Source: a bacterium (GTDB taxonomy: Bacteria > Acidobacteriota > Polarisedimenticolia > Polarisedimenticolales > Polarisedimenticolaceae). Taken from it: 45,352 nt of DNA. Below the pieces are notes generated by a model. The model saw only the letters and a program-made list of their open reading frames with translations, was not told where the DNA came from and ran no database searches. Shown here in pieces: positions 23,535 to 32,700 of the stretch (position 1 is its first letter; the number at the start of each line of letters is the position of its first letter). The DNA is taken from positions 1 through 45,352 of the forward strand of contig JAAELQ010000022.1 in the NCBI GenBank assembly GCA_024226515.1, written 5' to 3'. The position numbers and the translations under genes were made by a program.

Positions 23535-25330
23535 TAGTTGCGGTCGGTCTTGAGCACGGCGACGAAGGCGGACTGCGGGATGTCGACCGCACCGACGGTC
23601 TTCATCCGCTTCTTGCCTTCCTTCTGCTTCTCGAGCAGTTTGCGCTTGCGCGTGATGTCGCCGCCGTAGCACTTGGCGATCACGTCCTTGCGGTACGGGG
23701 CGATCGTCTTGCGCGCGATGATCGTGCCGCCGACCGCGCCCTGGATCGCGATCTTGAACTGCTGCCGCGGGATCGAATCGGCGAGACGCTCGCAGTAGTG
23801 CATCGCCCGGCCTCGCGCCTTGTCGCGATGCACCAGCTGGGACAGGGCGTCCACACGCTCGCCGTTGACCAGGATGTCGACCTTGACCAGGCTCGTGTCG
23901 CGCAGGTCGAGGACCTCGTAGTCGAACGAACCGTACCCCTGCGTGATGGTCTTCAGGCGATCGTAGAAATCGAACAGCACCTCGGCCAGCGGAAGCTCGG
24001 ACGTCAGCTCGATGCGGCCCTTGGCCAGGTAATTGAACGTCGAATGGATACCGCGACGGTCCTTGCAGAGCTCCATCACGACGCCCAGGTAGCGCTCGGG
24101 CATCATCACCGAGCCCTTGATGTAGGGCTCTTCCGCCCTGGCGATCTCGGACGGGTCCGGATAGAAGGCAGGATTGTCGACGAATACGACCTCGCCGTCT
24201 TCCATCGTCACGCGGTAGCGGACCGAGGGGGCCGACAGGATCAGTGACAGACCGTACTCGCGCTCGAGGCGTTCCTGCACCACTTCGAGATGCAACAGGC
24301 CGAGGAACCCGCAGCGAAAGCCATGCCCCAGCGCGACCGACGAGTCCTTGGAGAACGTCAGAGCCGCGTCGTTCAATACCAGCTTGTCGAGCGCCTTCGT
24401 CAATTCCGTGTAGTCCTCGGTCGACATTGGGTACATCGACGAGAAGACCACCGGCTTGGCTTCCTGATAGCCGGGGAGCGGTTCGGGTGCGGGGTTGTCC
24501 GCGGTCGTGATCGTGTCGCCGATCTCGATGTCGCGCACGGTCTTGATGCCGGCGATCAGGTAGCCGACGGCGCCCGCCGTCAACTCCTTGGTGCCAACGC
24601 GCTCGAGCCGCAGCAGACCGACCTCCTCGACCTGGTATTCCTTCTTGGTGTGCATGAAGCGCAGCGTCTGTCCGGGGCGCAGCGTGCCTTCCTTGACGCG
24701 GCACAACACGACGACGCCGCGGTAGGCGTCGTACTGCGCATCGAAGATCAACGCCTGCAGCGGTGCCTCGGGGTCGCCCTCGGGCGGGGGCAGCTTCTCG
24801 ACGATCGCCTCGAGCAACTCGGGCACGCCGATGCCCTTCTTCGCCGAGCAGTGGACGGCGTCCAGCGCGTCGAGACCGAGATCCTCGTCGATCTCCTCCA
24901 CCACGCGGTCGACGTCGGCCGCCGGTAGGTCGATCTTGTTCAGCACGGGCATCACTTCGAGGTCGTATTCCAGCGCCAGGTACATGTTGGCCACGGTCTG
25001 GGCCTCGACCCCCTGAGACGCATCGACCAGCAGCAGCGCACCCTCGCACGACATCAGCGAGCGGCGCACTTCGTGCGAGAAGTCCACGTGGCCCGGCGTG
25101 TCGATCAGGTTGAACTGGTACGCCTTGCCGTCCTTGGCCTCGTACTCCAGCGTGACCGTGTTGCTCTTGATCGTGATCCCGCGCTCGCGCTCGATATCCA
25201 TCGAATCCAGGATCTGGTCGCGGAAGCCCCGTTCGTCGACCGCGCCGCAGGACTGGATCAGCCGGTCGGCCAGCGTCGACTTGCCGTGGTCGATGTGCGC
25301 GATGATGCAGAAGTTCCGGATATGGTCCAC
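23534..25330 (-). CDS. lepA: Translation elongation factor 4 (LepA)
   Basis: Ribosomal back-translocase GTPase, 598 aa, the usual length. GTPase motifs: AHIDHGKST (G1), DTPGHVDF (G3), NKIDLP (G4). The LepA-specific C-terminal domain (GGDITRKRKLLEKQKEGKKRMK) is present. The GTG start (MDHIRNFCIIAHIDHGKST read from there) is preceded by GAGG. lepA-hemW adjacency is common in bacteria. Confidence 0.96.
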   Translation of the reverse strand: MDHIRNFCIIAHIDHGKSTLADRLIQSCGAVDERGFRDQILDSMDIERERGITIKSNTVTLEYEAKDGKAYQFNLIDTPGHVDFSHEVRRSLMSCEGALLLVDASQGVEAQTVANMYLALEYDLEVMPVLNKIDLPAADVDRVVEEIDEDLGLDALDAVHCSAKKGIGVPELLEAIVEKLPPPEGDPEAPLQALIFDAQYDAYRGVVVLCRVKEGTLRPGQTLRFMHTKKEYQVEEVGLLRLERVGTKELTAGAVGYLIAGIKTVRDIEIGDTITTADNPAPEPLPGYQEAKPVVFSSMYPMSTEDYTELTKALDKLVLNDAALTFSKDSSVALGHGFRCGFLGLLHLEVVQERLEREYGLSLILSAPSVRYRVTMEDGEVVFVDNPAFYPDPSEIARAEEPYIKGSVMMPERYLGVVMELCKDRRGIHSTFNYLAKGRIELTSELPLAEVLFDFYDRLKTITQGYGSFDYEVLDLRDTSLVKVDILVNGERVDALSQLVHRDKARGRAMHYCERLADSIPRQQFKIAIQGAVGGTIIARKTIAPYRKDVIAKCYGGDITRKRKLLEKQKEGKKRMKTVGAVDIPQSAFVAVLKTDRN

Positions 25331-25416
25331 GGGGTTCCTCGGCGACGCGGTCGGAGCGGTCGGGGATCAGCAGAGGCTAAGATAGCTCAATCGCCCTTGA
25401 CAGTCCGCTCCCCGGA

Positions 25417-25474
25417 TTGGTCCCTCACCGGTTTGGTCGTATATAAAGAGGCTTCGAAACGGGACGAGGCGTCC
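25417..25474 (+). promoter_or_regulatory. Promoter plus structured leader, copy 1 of a repeated motif
   Basis: TTGGTC (25417-25422), a 17-nt spacer and TATATA (25440-25445) form a promoter. The 10-mer GTCGTATATA is identical to that at 34863. Downstream come TTCGA (25453-25457) and GGGACGA, then a hairpin GGACG-AGG-CGTCC (25462-25474). The protease GTG follows 41 nt later. Confidence 0.5.
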
Positions 25475-25515
25475 GTGCCGGCCGCCTGCGCCCGGAACCC
25501 GGGGAGGGGGAAATC

Positions 25516-28500
25516 GTGACGTCGAGATCTCGGTCGGTCGTTCTGCGTCTGGTTATGGTCCTGGCATGCGCACTGGCGCTGGGCTTCGTGGCTGAGGCCC
25601 GGGAGCCGGGGGCGGTGCCCGCGGCCGGCGAAACGGCCGAGGGGCGCTGGATCGCGCCGCCCGTCGACGTCCCCCGCTTGCTGCAAGAGGACGCCGCCAA
25701 TGACGAGCGCAACGGTATTCCGCTGCGCATCGGCTATCCGATGGCAACCGACCTGCACCCGAAGAACGCGGGTACGTGGGAGACGACGGCCGATGGAGAT
25801 CGTCTGTGGCGCTTGAAGGTGAGTTCCGCGGGCGCGCGGTGGACCGTGCTCGGCTTCGACCGCTTCCGTCTCCAGCCCGGCGGCGAGCTCAGCATCTTCG
25901 ATCCGCAGCGCAAGGCCGTCCTCGGCCCCTTCACCGCGGACGACGTGCGCGACCACGGCGAGTTCTGGACCCCTCCCGTCGCGGGCGACACACTGGTCCT
26001 CGAGTTGCTGTGGCCGGCCAAGCTCGGCGACGAGTCGCCGCAGCTTCACCTGTCGACCGTCTCGCACGGCTACAAGGCGTTCGGCGCGATCGGGCGCCAG
26101 GACGTCCCGGGCGCCGACGATCCCGAGGCGCTGGGCGCTTCGGGGTCCTGCAACAACGACGTCGCCTGCCCACTGGGTGACGACTGGAGGGACCAGATTC
26201 GCGGCGCCGTTATTCTCCTCAGCGGCGGGTCCGGCTTCTGCTCCGGATCGATGATCAACACCACGGCGAACGACTGTCGGCCGTACATGTTGACCGCGGA
26301 CCACTGCGGCGCGGGCGTCGGCACGACGATCGGTTTCAACTACGAGCGGTCGGAATGCAGCGGGGGGACGACCCCTCCAACGACGGCCCAGACGTTGACC
26401 GGCGCGACCGTGCTGGCGGAGTTCAGCAGCAGCGACTTCAGCCTGCTCGAGATGAACGATGAGCCGCCGGAGTCCTACGGCGCCTACTTCAGCGGCTGGT
26501 CGGCGGAGGCCCAGGCGGCGACGGAGGCCTGGGGCATCCATCACCCGAGCGGCGACGTCAAGAAGATCAGCTACAACGACGACCCGCTCGTCGACGGGCA
26601 GAACTGGGGCCCCAATCACTGGCGCGTCACCGAGTGGGAAGACGGCACGACCGAGCCGGGCTCTTCCGGGTCGCCGATCTTCGATCAGAACCACCGCATC
26701 GTGGGACAGCTTCACGGCGGGACGGCGTCCTGCTCCAGCATCACCTACGACGAGTACGGCAAGGTCGCCGCGTCGTGGACCGGCGGCGGCTCGTCGTCGT
26801 CGCGCCTGTCCGACTGGCTCGACCCGGACGCGACCGGCGCCCTGGTCATGGACGGTGTGGACGCGACGACCTGCGCGTTCAACCCGGCGGGCGAGATCAC
26901 GCTGCCGCGCGCGATCTACTCCTGCTCGGACAGCCTGCAGATCTCCGTACGCGACGATTCGCTGCAGGGGCAGGGTAGTCTCGACGTCACGGTGCAGTCC
27001 TCGACCGAGACCGCGCCCGAGACGGTGACGCTCTCGGCGATCGAACCCGGCTCCGGGACGTTCGCAGGACCGATCGCGGTCGGCGGCGGACCCACCGCCA
27101 ACGGCGACGGCACGATCACCGTGGCCCACGGCGACACGATCACCGTCGAGTACTTCGACGCCGACGACGGCGCCGGCGGCAGCGGCACCGTGCAGTCCGT
27201 CGCTTCCGTCGACTGCGTGCCGCCGATCATCGCCAACGTCACGGCGATCGACGTGACCGGATCCGCCGCGACCATCGAGTGGGATACCGACGAGGCGGCG
27301 GACAGCGTCGTGACCTACGGCCTGACGCCGCAGGGCCCGTTCACCGAGGTCGACGGCGCCCTGGTCACGGCGCACTCGCTGCGCCTGTTCGGGCTTCAGG
27401 AATGCAGCGTGCACTACTTCGAGGTAGCCTCGGCCGACGTCGTGGGCAACGGCGCGGCTGACGACAACGGGGGGCTGTCGTTCAGCTTCGAGACCGGCAA
27501 GAATACCGAGTCCGACTTCCCCGCCGGCGACACGCCGGTCGCCATCCCGGACAACAGCACCGTGTCGAGCACGATCTCCGTCGCGGACGACCTGATCGTG
27601 ACCGATGTCGATGTCCAGGTGAACATCTCGCACACGTACGACGGGGACCTGCAGATCCGGCTCGTCGCGCCGAACGGCACGCAGATCATGCTGTCCGACC
27701 GGCACGGCGGCAGCGGCGAGAACTACACGAACACGGTCTTCGACGACGAGGCGGCGACGTCGATCGCCTCCGGAGCGCCTCCGTTCACCGGGGAGTTCCA
27801 GCCCGATCAGCCGCTCTCCGCGGCGGACGGCATCTCGGCCCTCGGCGACTGGCGACTCGAGGTCGTGGACAACGCCGGCGCCGACACGGGCAGCATCGTG
27901 TCGTGGACGCTGGGGCTGACCTTCCCGACGGGCGCCTGCGGACCGAGCGCGTCCTATCGCTCCCACGCGCTCGTGGCCGACACCTGCGGCACCGGCGGCG
28001 CCGGCGATGCGAACGGTTTCTGGGAGGCCGGCGAGCAGGTGCAGTTCAGCGTGACGGTCGACAACGACGGCAACGAGCTGCTGACCGGCCTCACGGCTCG
28101 CGTGGTCCCGACCACACCCGGCGTCGTCATGCTGGACGACGTCGCCGACTTCGCCGATCTCGCCGCGGGCGAGGCGGGCGTATCGCTCGCGCCGCACGTG
28201 ACGGCGCTGTTGCCGGCGGGGCTGCCGTGCGGCAGCGAGGTCGAGTTCGACGTCGAGATCGATGCGGGCCAGGGCACGTGGCAGCGCGCGTTCGTTCAGG
28301 GCGCGGGCGACGTCGTGCCCGGCAACGGCGTCGTGCTGGACGAGGATTTCGAGGGCGGAGCGCTGCCGGCGACCTGGACGGTCGTCGACGGCCTCGCGGA
28401 CGGCAACACGTGGTACGCGGACAGCGCCGCCGACCCGCTCGGTTGCGCCAACACCGATCCCAACACACCGCTGAGCGGCACGTGGGCCGCGGTCGACTCG

Positions 28501-29247
28501 GACTGCACCGGGGGCGGTGTCGCGATGGACGAGGAGTTGATGACGCCGATGCTCGACCTGAGCATGGCCTCGACGGTCACGCTGGAACTCGATCACTGGT
28601 TCCGCAACTACCAGACCGAGACGGCCGACATCGACGTGCGCTCGTCGCTGACCGGCGGCCAGTGGGTCAACGTGGCGCGCTGGAACAGCGTCTCGACCTC
28701 GAACCCGCAGCACGAGGCGCTGGACCTCACCGCGCATGCCGCGGGCGCGAGCGACGTCGAGGTGCGCTGGCACTACTACGACGCGGATTACGAGTGGACC
28801 TGGTTCGTCGACAACGTACGCGTGACGTTCACCGCGCCCGGCGAGTGCAACATGGAGACCTGCTCCGCCAGCGGATCGGCGCCGCCGCCGATCCCGGACG
28901 GCAGCGGCGGTTCGCTGCCGTTGACCGTGGGCAAGCCCGAACTGGACGGCAGCCGGCTCGACCTGAGCTGGGACGACCAGTGCTCGCCGACCGAGGCGCA
29001 GGTGCTGTATGGCCCGCTGGGTCAGGTGTCCACGATGTCCGTGGCGGGGGCCGCCTGCGCGGTCTTGACCCCGCACGACTGGGACCCGGCACCGGCCGGT
29101 GACATCTGGTTCGTCGTCGTTTCCGGAGACGGCAACGGAACGGAGGGCTCGTGGGGCCTGTCGTCGAGTGGGGCCGAGCGCAACGGAGCGTCCGCCAGCG
29201 GAGAGTGCGGAGCCTCGGTCAAGGACGTGAGTGGGGTCTGCCCTTAG
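25516..29247 (+). CDS. Secreted lysyl-endopeptidase-like serine protease with P domain
   Basis: 1243 aa. The GTG start has GGGGAGGGGG just upstream and yields a clear signal peptide (about 1-28). A propeptide of roughly 170 residues precedes a chymotrypsin-fold domain with a visible triad: His263 (LTADHCG), Asp307 (SSDFSLLEM) and Ser384 (GSSGSPIFD). This arrangement matches Achromobacter-type lysyl endopeptidases, although P1 specificity is not proven. Then follow beta-rich modules, an Fn3-like segment (about 575-655), a proprotein-convertase P domain (about 666-805, SHTYDGDLQIRLVAPNGT) and a C-terminal jelly-roll-like region (about 935-1115, VLDEDFEGG). It is probably released or surface-bound and digests extracellular protein. 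Confidence 0.88.
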   Translation: MTSRSRSVVLRLVMVLACALALGFVAEAREPGAVPAAGETAEGRWIAPPVDVPRLLQEDAANDERNGIPLRIGYPMATDLHPKNAGTWETTADGDRLWRLKVSSAGARWTVLGFDRFRLQPGGELSIFDPQRKAVLGPFTADDVRDHGEFWTPPVAGDTLVLELLWPAKLGDESPQLHLSTVSHGYKAFGAIGRQDVPGADDPEALGASGSCNNDVACPLGDDWRDQIRGAVILLSGGSGFCSGSMINTTANDCRPYMLTADHCGAGVGTTIGFNYERSECSGGTTPPTTAQTLTGATVLAEFSSSDFSLLEMNDEPPESYGAYFSGWSAEAQAATEAWGIHHPSGDVKKISYNDDPLVDGQNWGPNHWRVTEWEDGTTEPGSSGSPIFDQNHRIVGQLHGGTASCSSITYDEYGKVAASWTGGGSSSSRLSDWLDPDATGALVMDGVDATTCAFNPAGEITLPRAIYSCSDSLQISVRDDSLQGQGSLDVTVQSSTETAPETVTLSAIEPGSGTFAGPIAVGGGPTANGDGTITVAHGDTITVEYFDADDGAGGSGTVQSVASVDCVPPIIANVTAIDVTGSAATIEWDTDEAADSVVTYGLTPQGPFTEVDGALVTAHSLRLFGLQECSVHYFEVASADVVGNGAADDNGGLSFSFETGKNTESDFPAGDTPVAIPDNSTVSSTISVADDLIVTDVDVQVNISHTYDGDLQIRLVAPNGTQIMLSDRHGGSGENYTNTVFDDEAATSIASGAPPFTGEFQPDQPLSAADGISALGDWRLEVVDNAGADTGSIVSWTLGLTFPTGACGPSASYRSHALVADTCGTGGAGDANGFWEAGEQVQFSVTVDNDGNELLTGLTARVVPTTPGVVMLDDVADFADLAAGEAGVSLAPHVTALLPAGLPCGSEVEFDVEIDAGQGTWQRAFVQGAGDVVPGNGVVLDEDFEGGALPATWTVVDGLADGNTWYADSAADPLGCANTDPNTPLSGTWAAVDSDCTGGGVAMDEELMTPMLDLSMASTVTLELDHWFRNYQTETADIDVRSSLTGGQWVNVARWNSVSTSNPQHEALDLTAHAAGASDVEVRWHYYDADYEWTWFVDNVRVTFTAPGECNMETCSASGSAPPPIPDGSGGSLPLTVGKPELDGSRLDLSWDDQCSPTEAQVLYGPLGQVSTMSVAGAACAVLTPHDWDPAPAGDIWFVVVSGDGNGTEGSWGLSSSGAERNGASASGECGASVKDVSGVCP

Positions 29248-29257
29248 GGGTGACCCC
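29233..29257. terminator. Bidirectional terminator-like hairpin between convergent genes
   Basis: GGGGTC (29233-29238) pairs with GACCCC (29252-29257), with an inner CCC-TTA-GGG stem. It contains the protease stop codon and lies 3 nt from the stop of the opposing ACT gene. There is no T-tract. Confidence 0.45.
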
Positions 29258-29259
29258 GC

Positions 29260-29670
29260 CTACACGCCCAGGGCATGGGCGGCGGTGTCGTAGTCGTTCG
29301 GCCGGACGAACAGGACGTAGCCGAAGCCGCCCTTGCCGTCGGTGACGCCGTTCGACGAATAGACGCTGACGCCCGCGTCGGCCAGCTTCACGTGGATGCC
29401 GGCCAGCGCACCGAGCTCGTCCTCGCCGTGAACGAGGAACGCGCGGTGCGGGCCCTGCAGCACCGTGCCGGATTCCTGCGCGGCGTGGGCCAGCGACTCG
29501 GTCGTCTCGGGGAACAGCATCAGCTGGGTCTCCGGCCCCATCGGAACACAGTTGAACGCCATCAAGTTGACGTGCGACGACGCGAGCTGCGCCAGCAGCT
29601 TGTACGCCTCGCCCGGCTGGTCCTTGACCATCGCGTAGAAGTACTCGACACCTCGAATCTGTGCCGCCAT
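29260..29670 (-). CDS. ACT-domain protein
   Basis: 136 aa. The ATG at 29670 is chosen because GAGGAGG sits 5 nt upstream; in-frame ATGs further upstream lack this. The sequence has two ACT-like beta-alpha-beta units (about 5-65, YFYAMVKDQPGEAYKLLAQL; about 72-130, HRAFLVHGEDELGALAGIHVKLADAGV), the fold that binds amino acids in regulatory proteins. No catalytic domain is attached. It is probably a small ligand-sensing protein; ligand and partner are unknown. Confidence 0.75.
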   Translation of the reverse strand: MAAQIRGVEYFYAMVKDQPGEAYKLLAQLASSHVNLMAFNCVPMGPETQLMLFPETTESLAHAAQESGTVLQGPHRAFLVHGEDELGALAGIHVKLADAGVSVYSSNGVTDGKGGFGYVLFVRPNDYDTAAHALGV

Positions 29671-29702
29671 GACAGCCTCCTCGGACATCCTTGTAGGTTG
29701 CA

Positions 29703-29711
29703 ATCCTATCA
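29703..29711 (-). promoter_or_regulatory. Extended -10 promoter for the ACT gene
   Basis: The minus strand reads TGATAGGAT, fitting the TGnTAnnnT extended -10 form, 32 nt before the ATG. A perfect 12-bp palindrome GCCGAGCTCGGC (29720-29731) lies just upstream and could be an operator or the end of the preceding transcript. Confidence 0.35.
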
Positions 29712-29733
29712 GGATCCGAGCCGAGCTCGGCGG

Positions 29734-32700
29734 CTATTCGAGGAGCAGCACGGGCGACGTTCCGGGAGCGGTCTGCTGCGTCCCGCGCCAGGTTTTGCCG
29801 CCGGCGCCGGAGACGACGACGGTCCAGTTTCCCGGCGGGAGCGACCCGAACTCGATCCGGCCGCCGCTCATGCGCCACTCGGCCTGGGGCTTGCCGCCCC
29901 AGCCCAGCGTGCGGAACGGGCGCCCCGACGAGTCCTCGATGCGCACCGTGGCGATCGAACCGTCGCCGGAGAGCTCCGGCACCGAGACCTCGAGCCGCGT
30001 GGCCGGTGGCAGGGCGATGGCAACCGGCGCCCCCGGGGACTGCACGGAGTGGCTCGACGTCGCCGCACCGGCCGCGCCGGCCAGCAGCTCCCAGTTTCCG
30101 GGGGGGACGCTGGTCAGCCGGACTCGACCATTCTCGCCGGTGCTGTAGTTGCCGCTGAGCAGATCCTGGCCCGCGTGGTCCAGGACGGCCAGCCGCGCCT
30201 CCGACGCGGGCATGCCCGAGGGCATGCGCACCTCGACGACGACACCCTCCGTGGCGTCCATCTTCAGCTCGACGTCGTCGACGTCGTTGTCGAACTGGAC
30301 GAGCACATCCCGGTTGACCGCGGAGTAGCCCTTCTTCTTCGCCGACAGACGCCAGTTCCCGTTGGCGATGTTGCTCAGGCGGAAGCGGCCCTCCAGGTCG
30401 CTCGTCGCGACCTGCGTGGGGAAACCACCATGCTGCCCCGCCTCGGGCGAGGTCAGCGTGACCGCGACTCCGGACAGCGGCTGCCGGTCGGCGTTGTCCA
30501 CGATGACGCCCGAGACCGTCACGGACGGCACCTGCACCTCGACGCTGCGGCTCGCGGCGACGTCGACTTCTTCCTGGTGCGCCAGCCCACTCTGGAAGTC
30601 GCGCACGTTCACCCGGTAGCGTCCCGCTTCGAGACCCTCGAGGCGGAACGCGCCGTCCTGGTCGGTCTGATCCCACGCGACATACTCGCGGTCGAGTCCC
30701 TCGAGAAACACGGTGGCGCCGACGACGGGGGCCTCGCCCTGCAACACGGTCCCGTCGAGATCGAAGCCCGCCTCGAACTGCAGATCCAGCTGCTGCTCCA
30801 GGACGCCGTCCTCGAGCTTCACCTCGCCGCGCGCCTGGCGTCCGGTGTCCTGCACCTGCGCCGTCACGCTGTAGGTCCCCGGCCTCAGGTTCTCGACCCG
30901 GTAGTTGCCCTCCGCGTCGACGGCGATGCCCTCGAAGAAGTCGAACGACGGTGACACGCGCACGCTCACCTCGCGCAACTCCTCGGGAGTCAGGCCGTCG
31001 ACGCGGCCGAAGATCGAGCCGCCGGCGTCCAGCCGGATCTCGAGCCCCAGCACGGGTTCGCCCTCGACCTTGATCTCCTCCGTACCCTCCGAGCCGGCGT
31101 AGCCCTCGGCCTGCACGAGCAGGTCGTAGTCGCCGTTCTGCACGCCCGGGATCTTGAAGTTGCCCTGGCCGTCCGTTGTGGTGGCAGGACCGCCCCAGAA
31201 GCGCCCCTTCGGCGCGAGCCGCGCCGAGGCGTCGGGGATGCCCTCGCCCGACGTGGAGACGACGCGGCCCGAGACCTCGACGCCGCCCTCGAAGTGCAGG
31301 TCCAGCGCGTTGACGCCGGGCTCGACCTCGATGTCCTTCACCGCGCGCGGGTAGTCGTCGTGATGCGCTTCCACCGACTGCGCCCCCGGCTCCAGACCTT
31401 CGAGCCGGTAGAAGCCGTTGCCGTCGGCCTCCTGGCCCATCATGCGGAACGGTCCTCCGCCGTCGCCCGCGAGCTGGACGCGGGCGCCGGGCATCGGGCG
31501 GCCGTCGGGGGCGTAGACCCGTCCCTGGACGAAGGCGCCGGCGTCGAGGGGCAACTCCACCCCCTCGAGGTCCTCGCCCTTCGGCACCTCGACGTTGTCA
31601 CGCTTGGCCTCCTGGTACCCCGTCGCGACTCCGCGCAACGAGATCTTGCCCGGCGCCTGGTCCTCGAACACGAAGCGACCCTCGGAGTCGGTCGTCGTGT
31701 CCTCCATCATCATCGTCATCATCATGTTGCCGCCCATCTCGATCGTCTGGCGGCGCGACAGCACGACCTCGGCTCCGGCGATCGGCGTGCCGTCCTCGGC
31801 GGTCAGGACCAGGCCCGAGATGTTCGACGCCGGGTCCATCGAGACCTCGACCGGATCGGCGTTCGGAGCCTCGATGCCGCGCGCCTTGGCCTCGACATAT
31901 CCGGATCGACGCAACGAGAACGTGTAGGCCTTGCCCTCGGTCAGGTCCCGCACCTCGAACCACCCCGCGGGGTCGGTCAACGCGTCCGGCTCCGGTCCCT
32001 GCCCCTCGCCCATGAACATCATCGGCGCCGACTTGCTCTCGATGTAGACCTTCGTGCCCTCGATCGGCTGGCCGTCCGAGTCGGTGACCCGACCCTGGAT
32101 CGCGACGCCGTCCTTCAGTACCAACTCTCCGGCGTCGACGACCTCGTCGGCCTCTTCCGGAACCTCGATCGCGGCCATCTCGCCACGCGCGAATCCCGAG
32201 CGCTGCCCGTCGAGGTCGAATGTGCCCGTGGGGACACCGACGATCGCGAACTCCCCGGAGCCGTCGCTCTCGCCGGAGAAGCTCGGCCCGTCGTCGCCGC
32301 CCATCATCATCATCATCCCGCCCCGCTTGGGCGTGGCTCTCTTGAGCGTCAGCTTCGCGTCGGGGACCGGGTGTCCGGACTCGTCGACGACGCGCCCGAT
32401 CACGCGGCGTCCGCGTTGTAGGGTCAGCTCGACGCCCCTGACCGTCTTGCGCGGCTCAAGGTCGCCGGCGCTCGTCTCCCCCGGGGCGTAGCCCTCGGCG
32501 CTGCCCTTGATGCGGTAGCTCTTGTCCGGATCGAGCGGACCCAGCCGGAATTTCCCCTGCGCGTCACTGAGATTTCGCGTCGGTTTCACCTGCCCGCCGA
32601 TCTCGAACCGCATCATGCCCGGCGTGTGCTTGACCTCGACCTCGATCTCGACTCCGGCGACCGGGTCGCCGTTGCCGTCGACCACGCGGCCCTCGACCGC

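Noticed and set aside
25397..25402. Perfect TTGACA as -35 of the protease promoter
   Set aside because: It is 37 nt from the TATATA -10, and no -10-like hexamer occurs at 16-18 nt spacing.
25436..25515. c-di-GMP-I (GEMM) riboswitch, suggested by GGGACG and a nearby CCGGCC
   Set aside because: The essential CAAACC and CGCAAAGC signatures of GEMM are missing in both copies of the motif.
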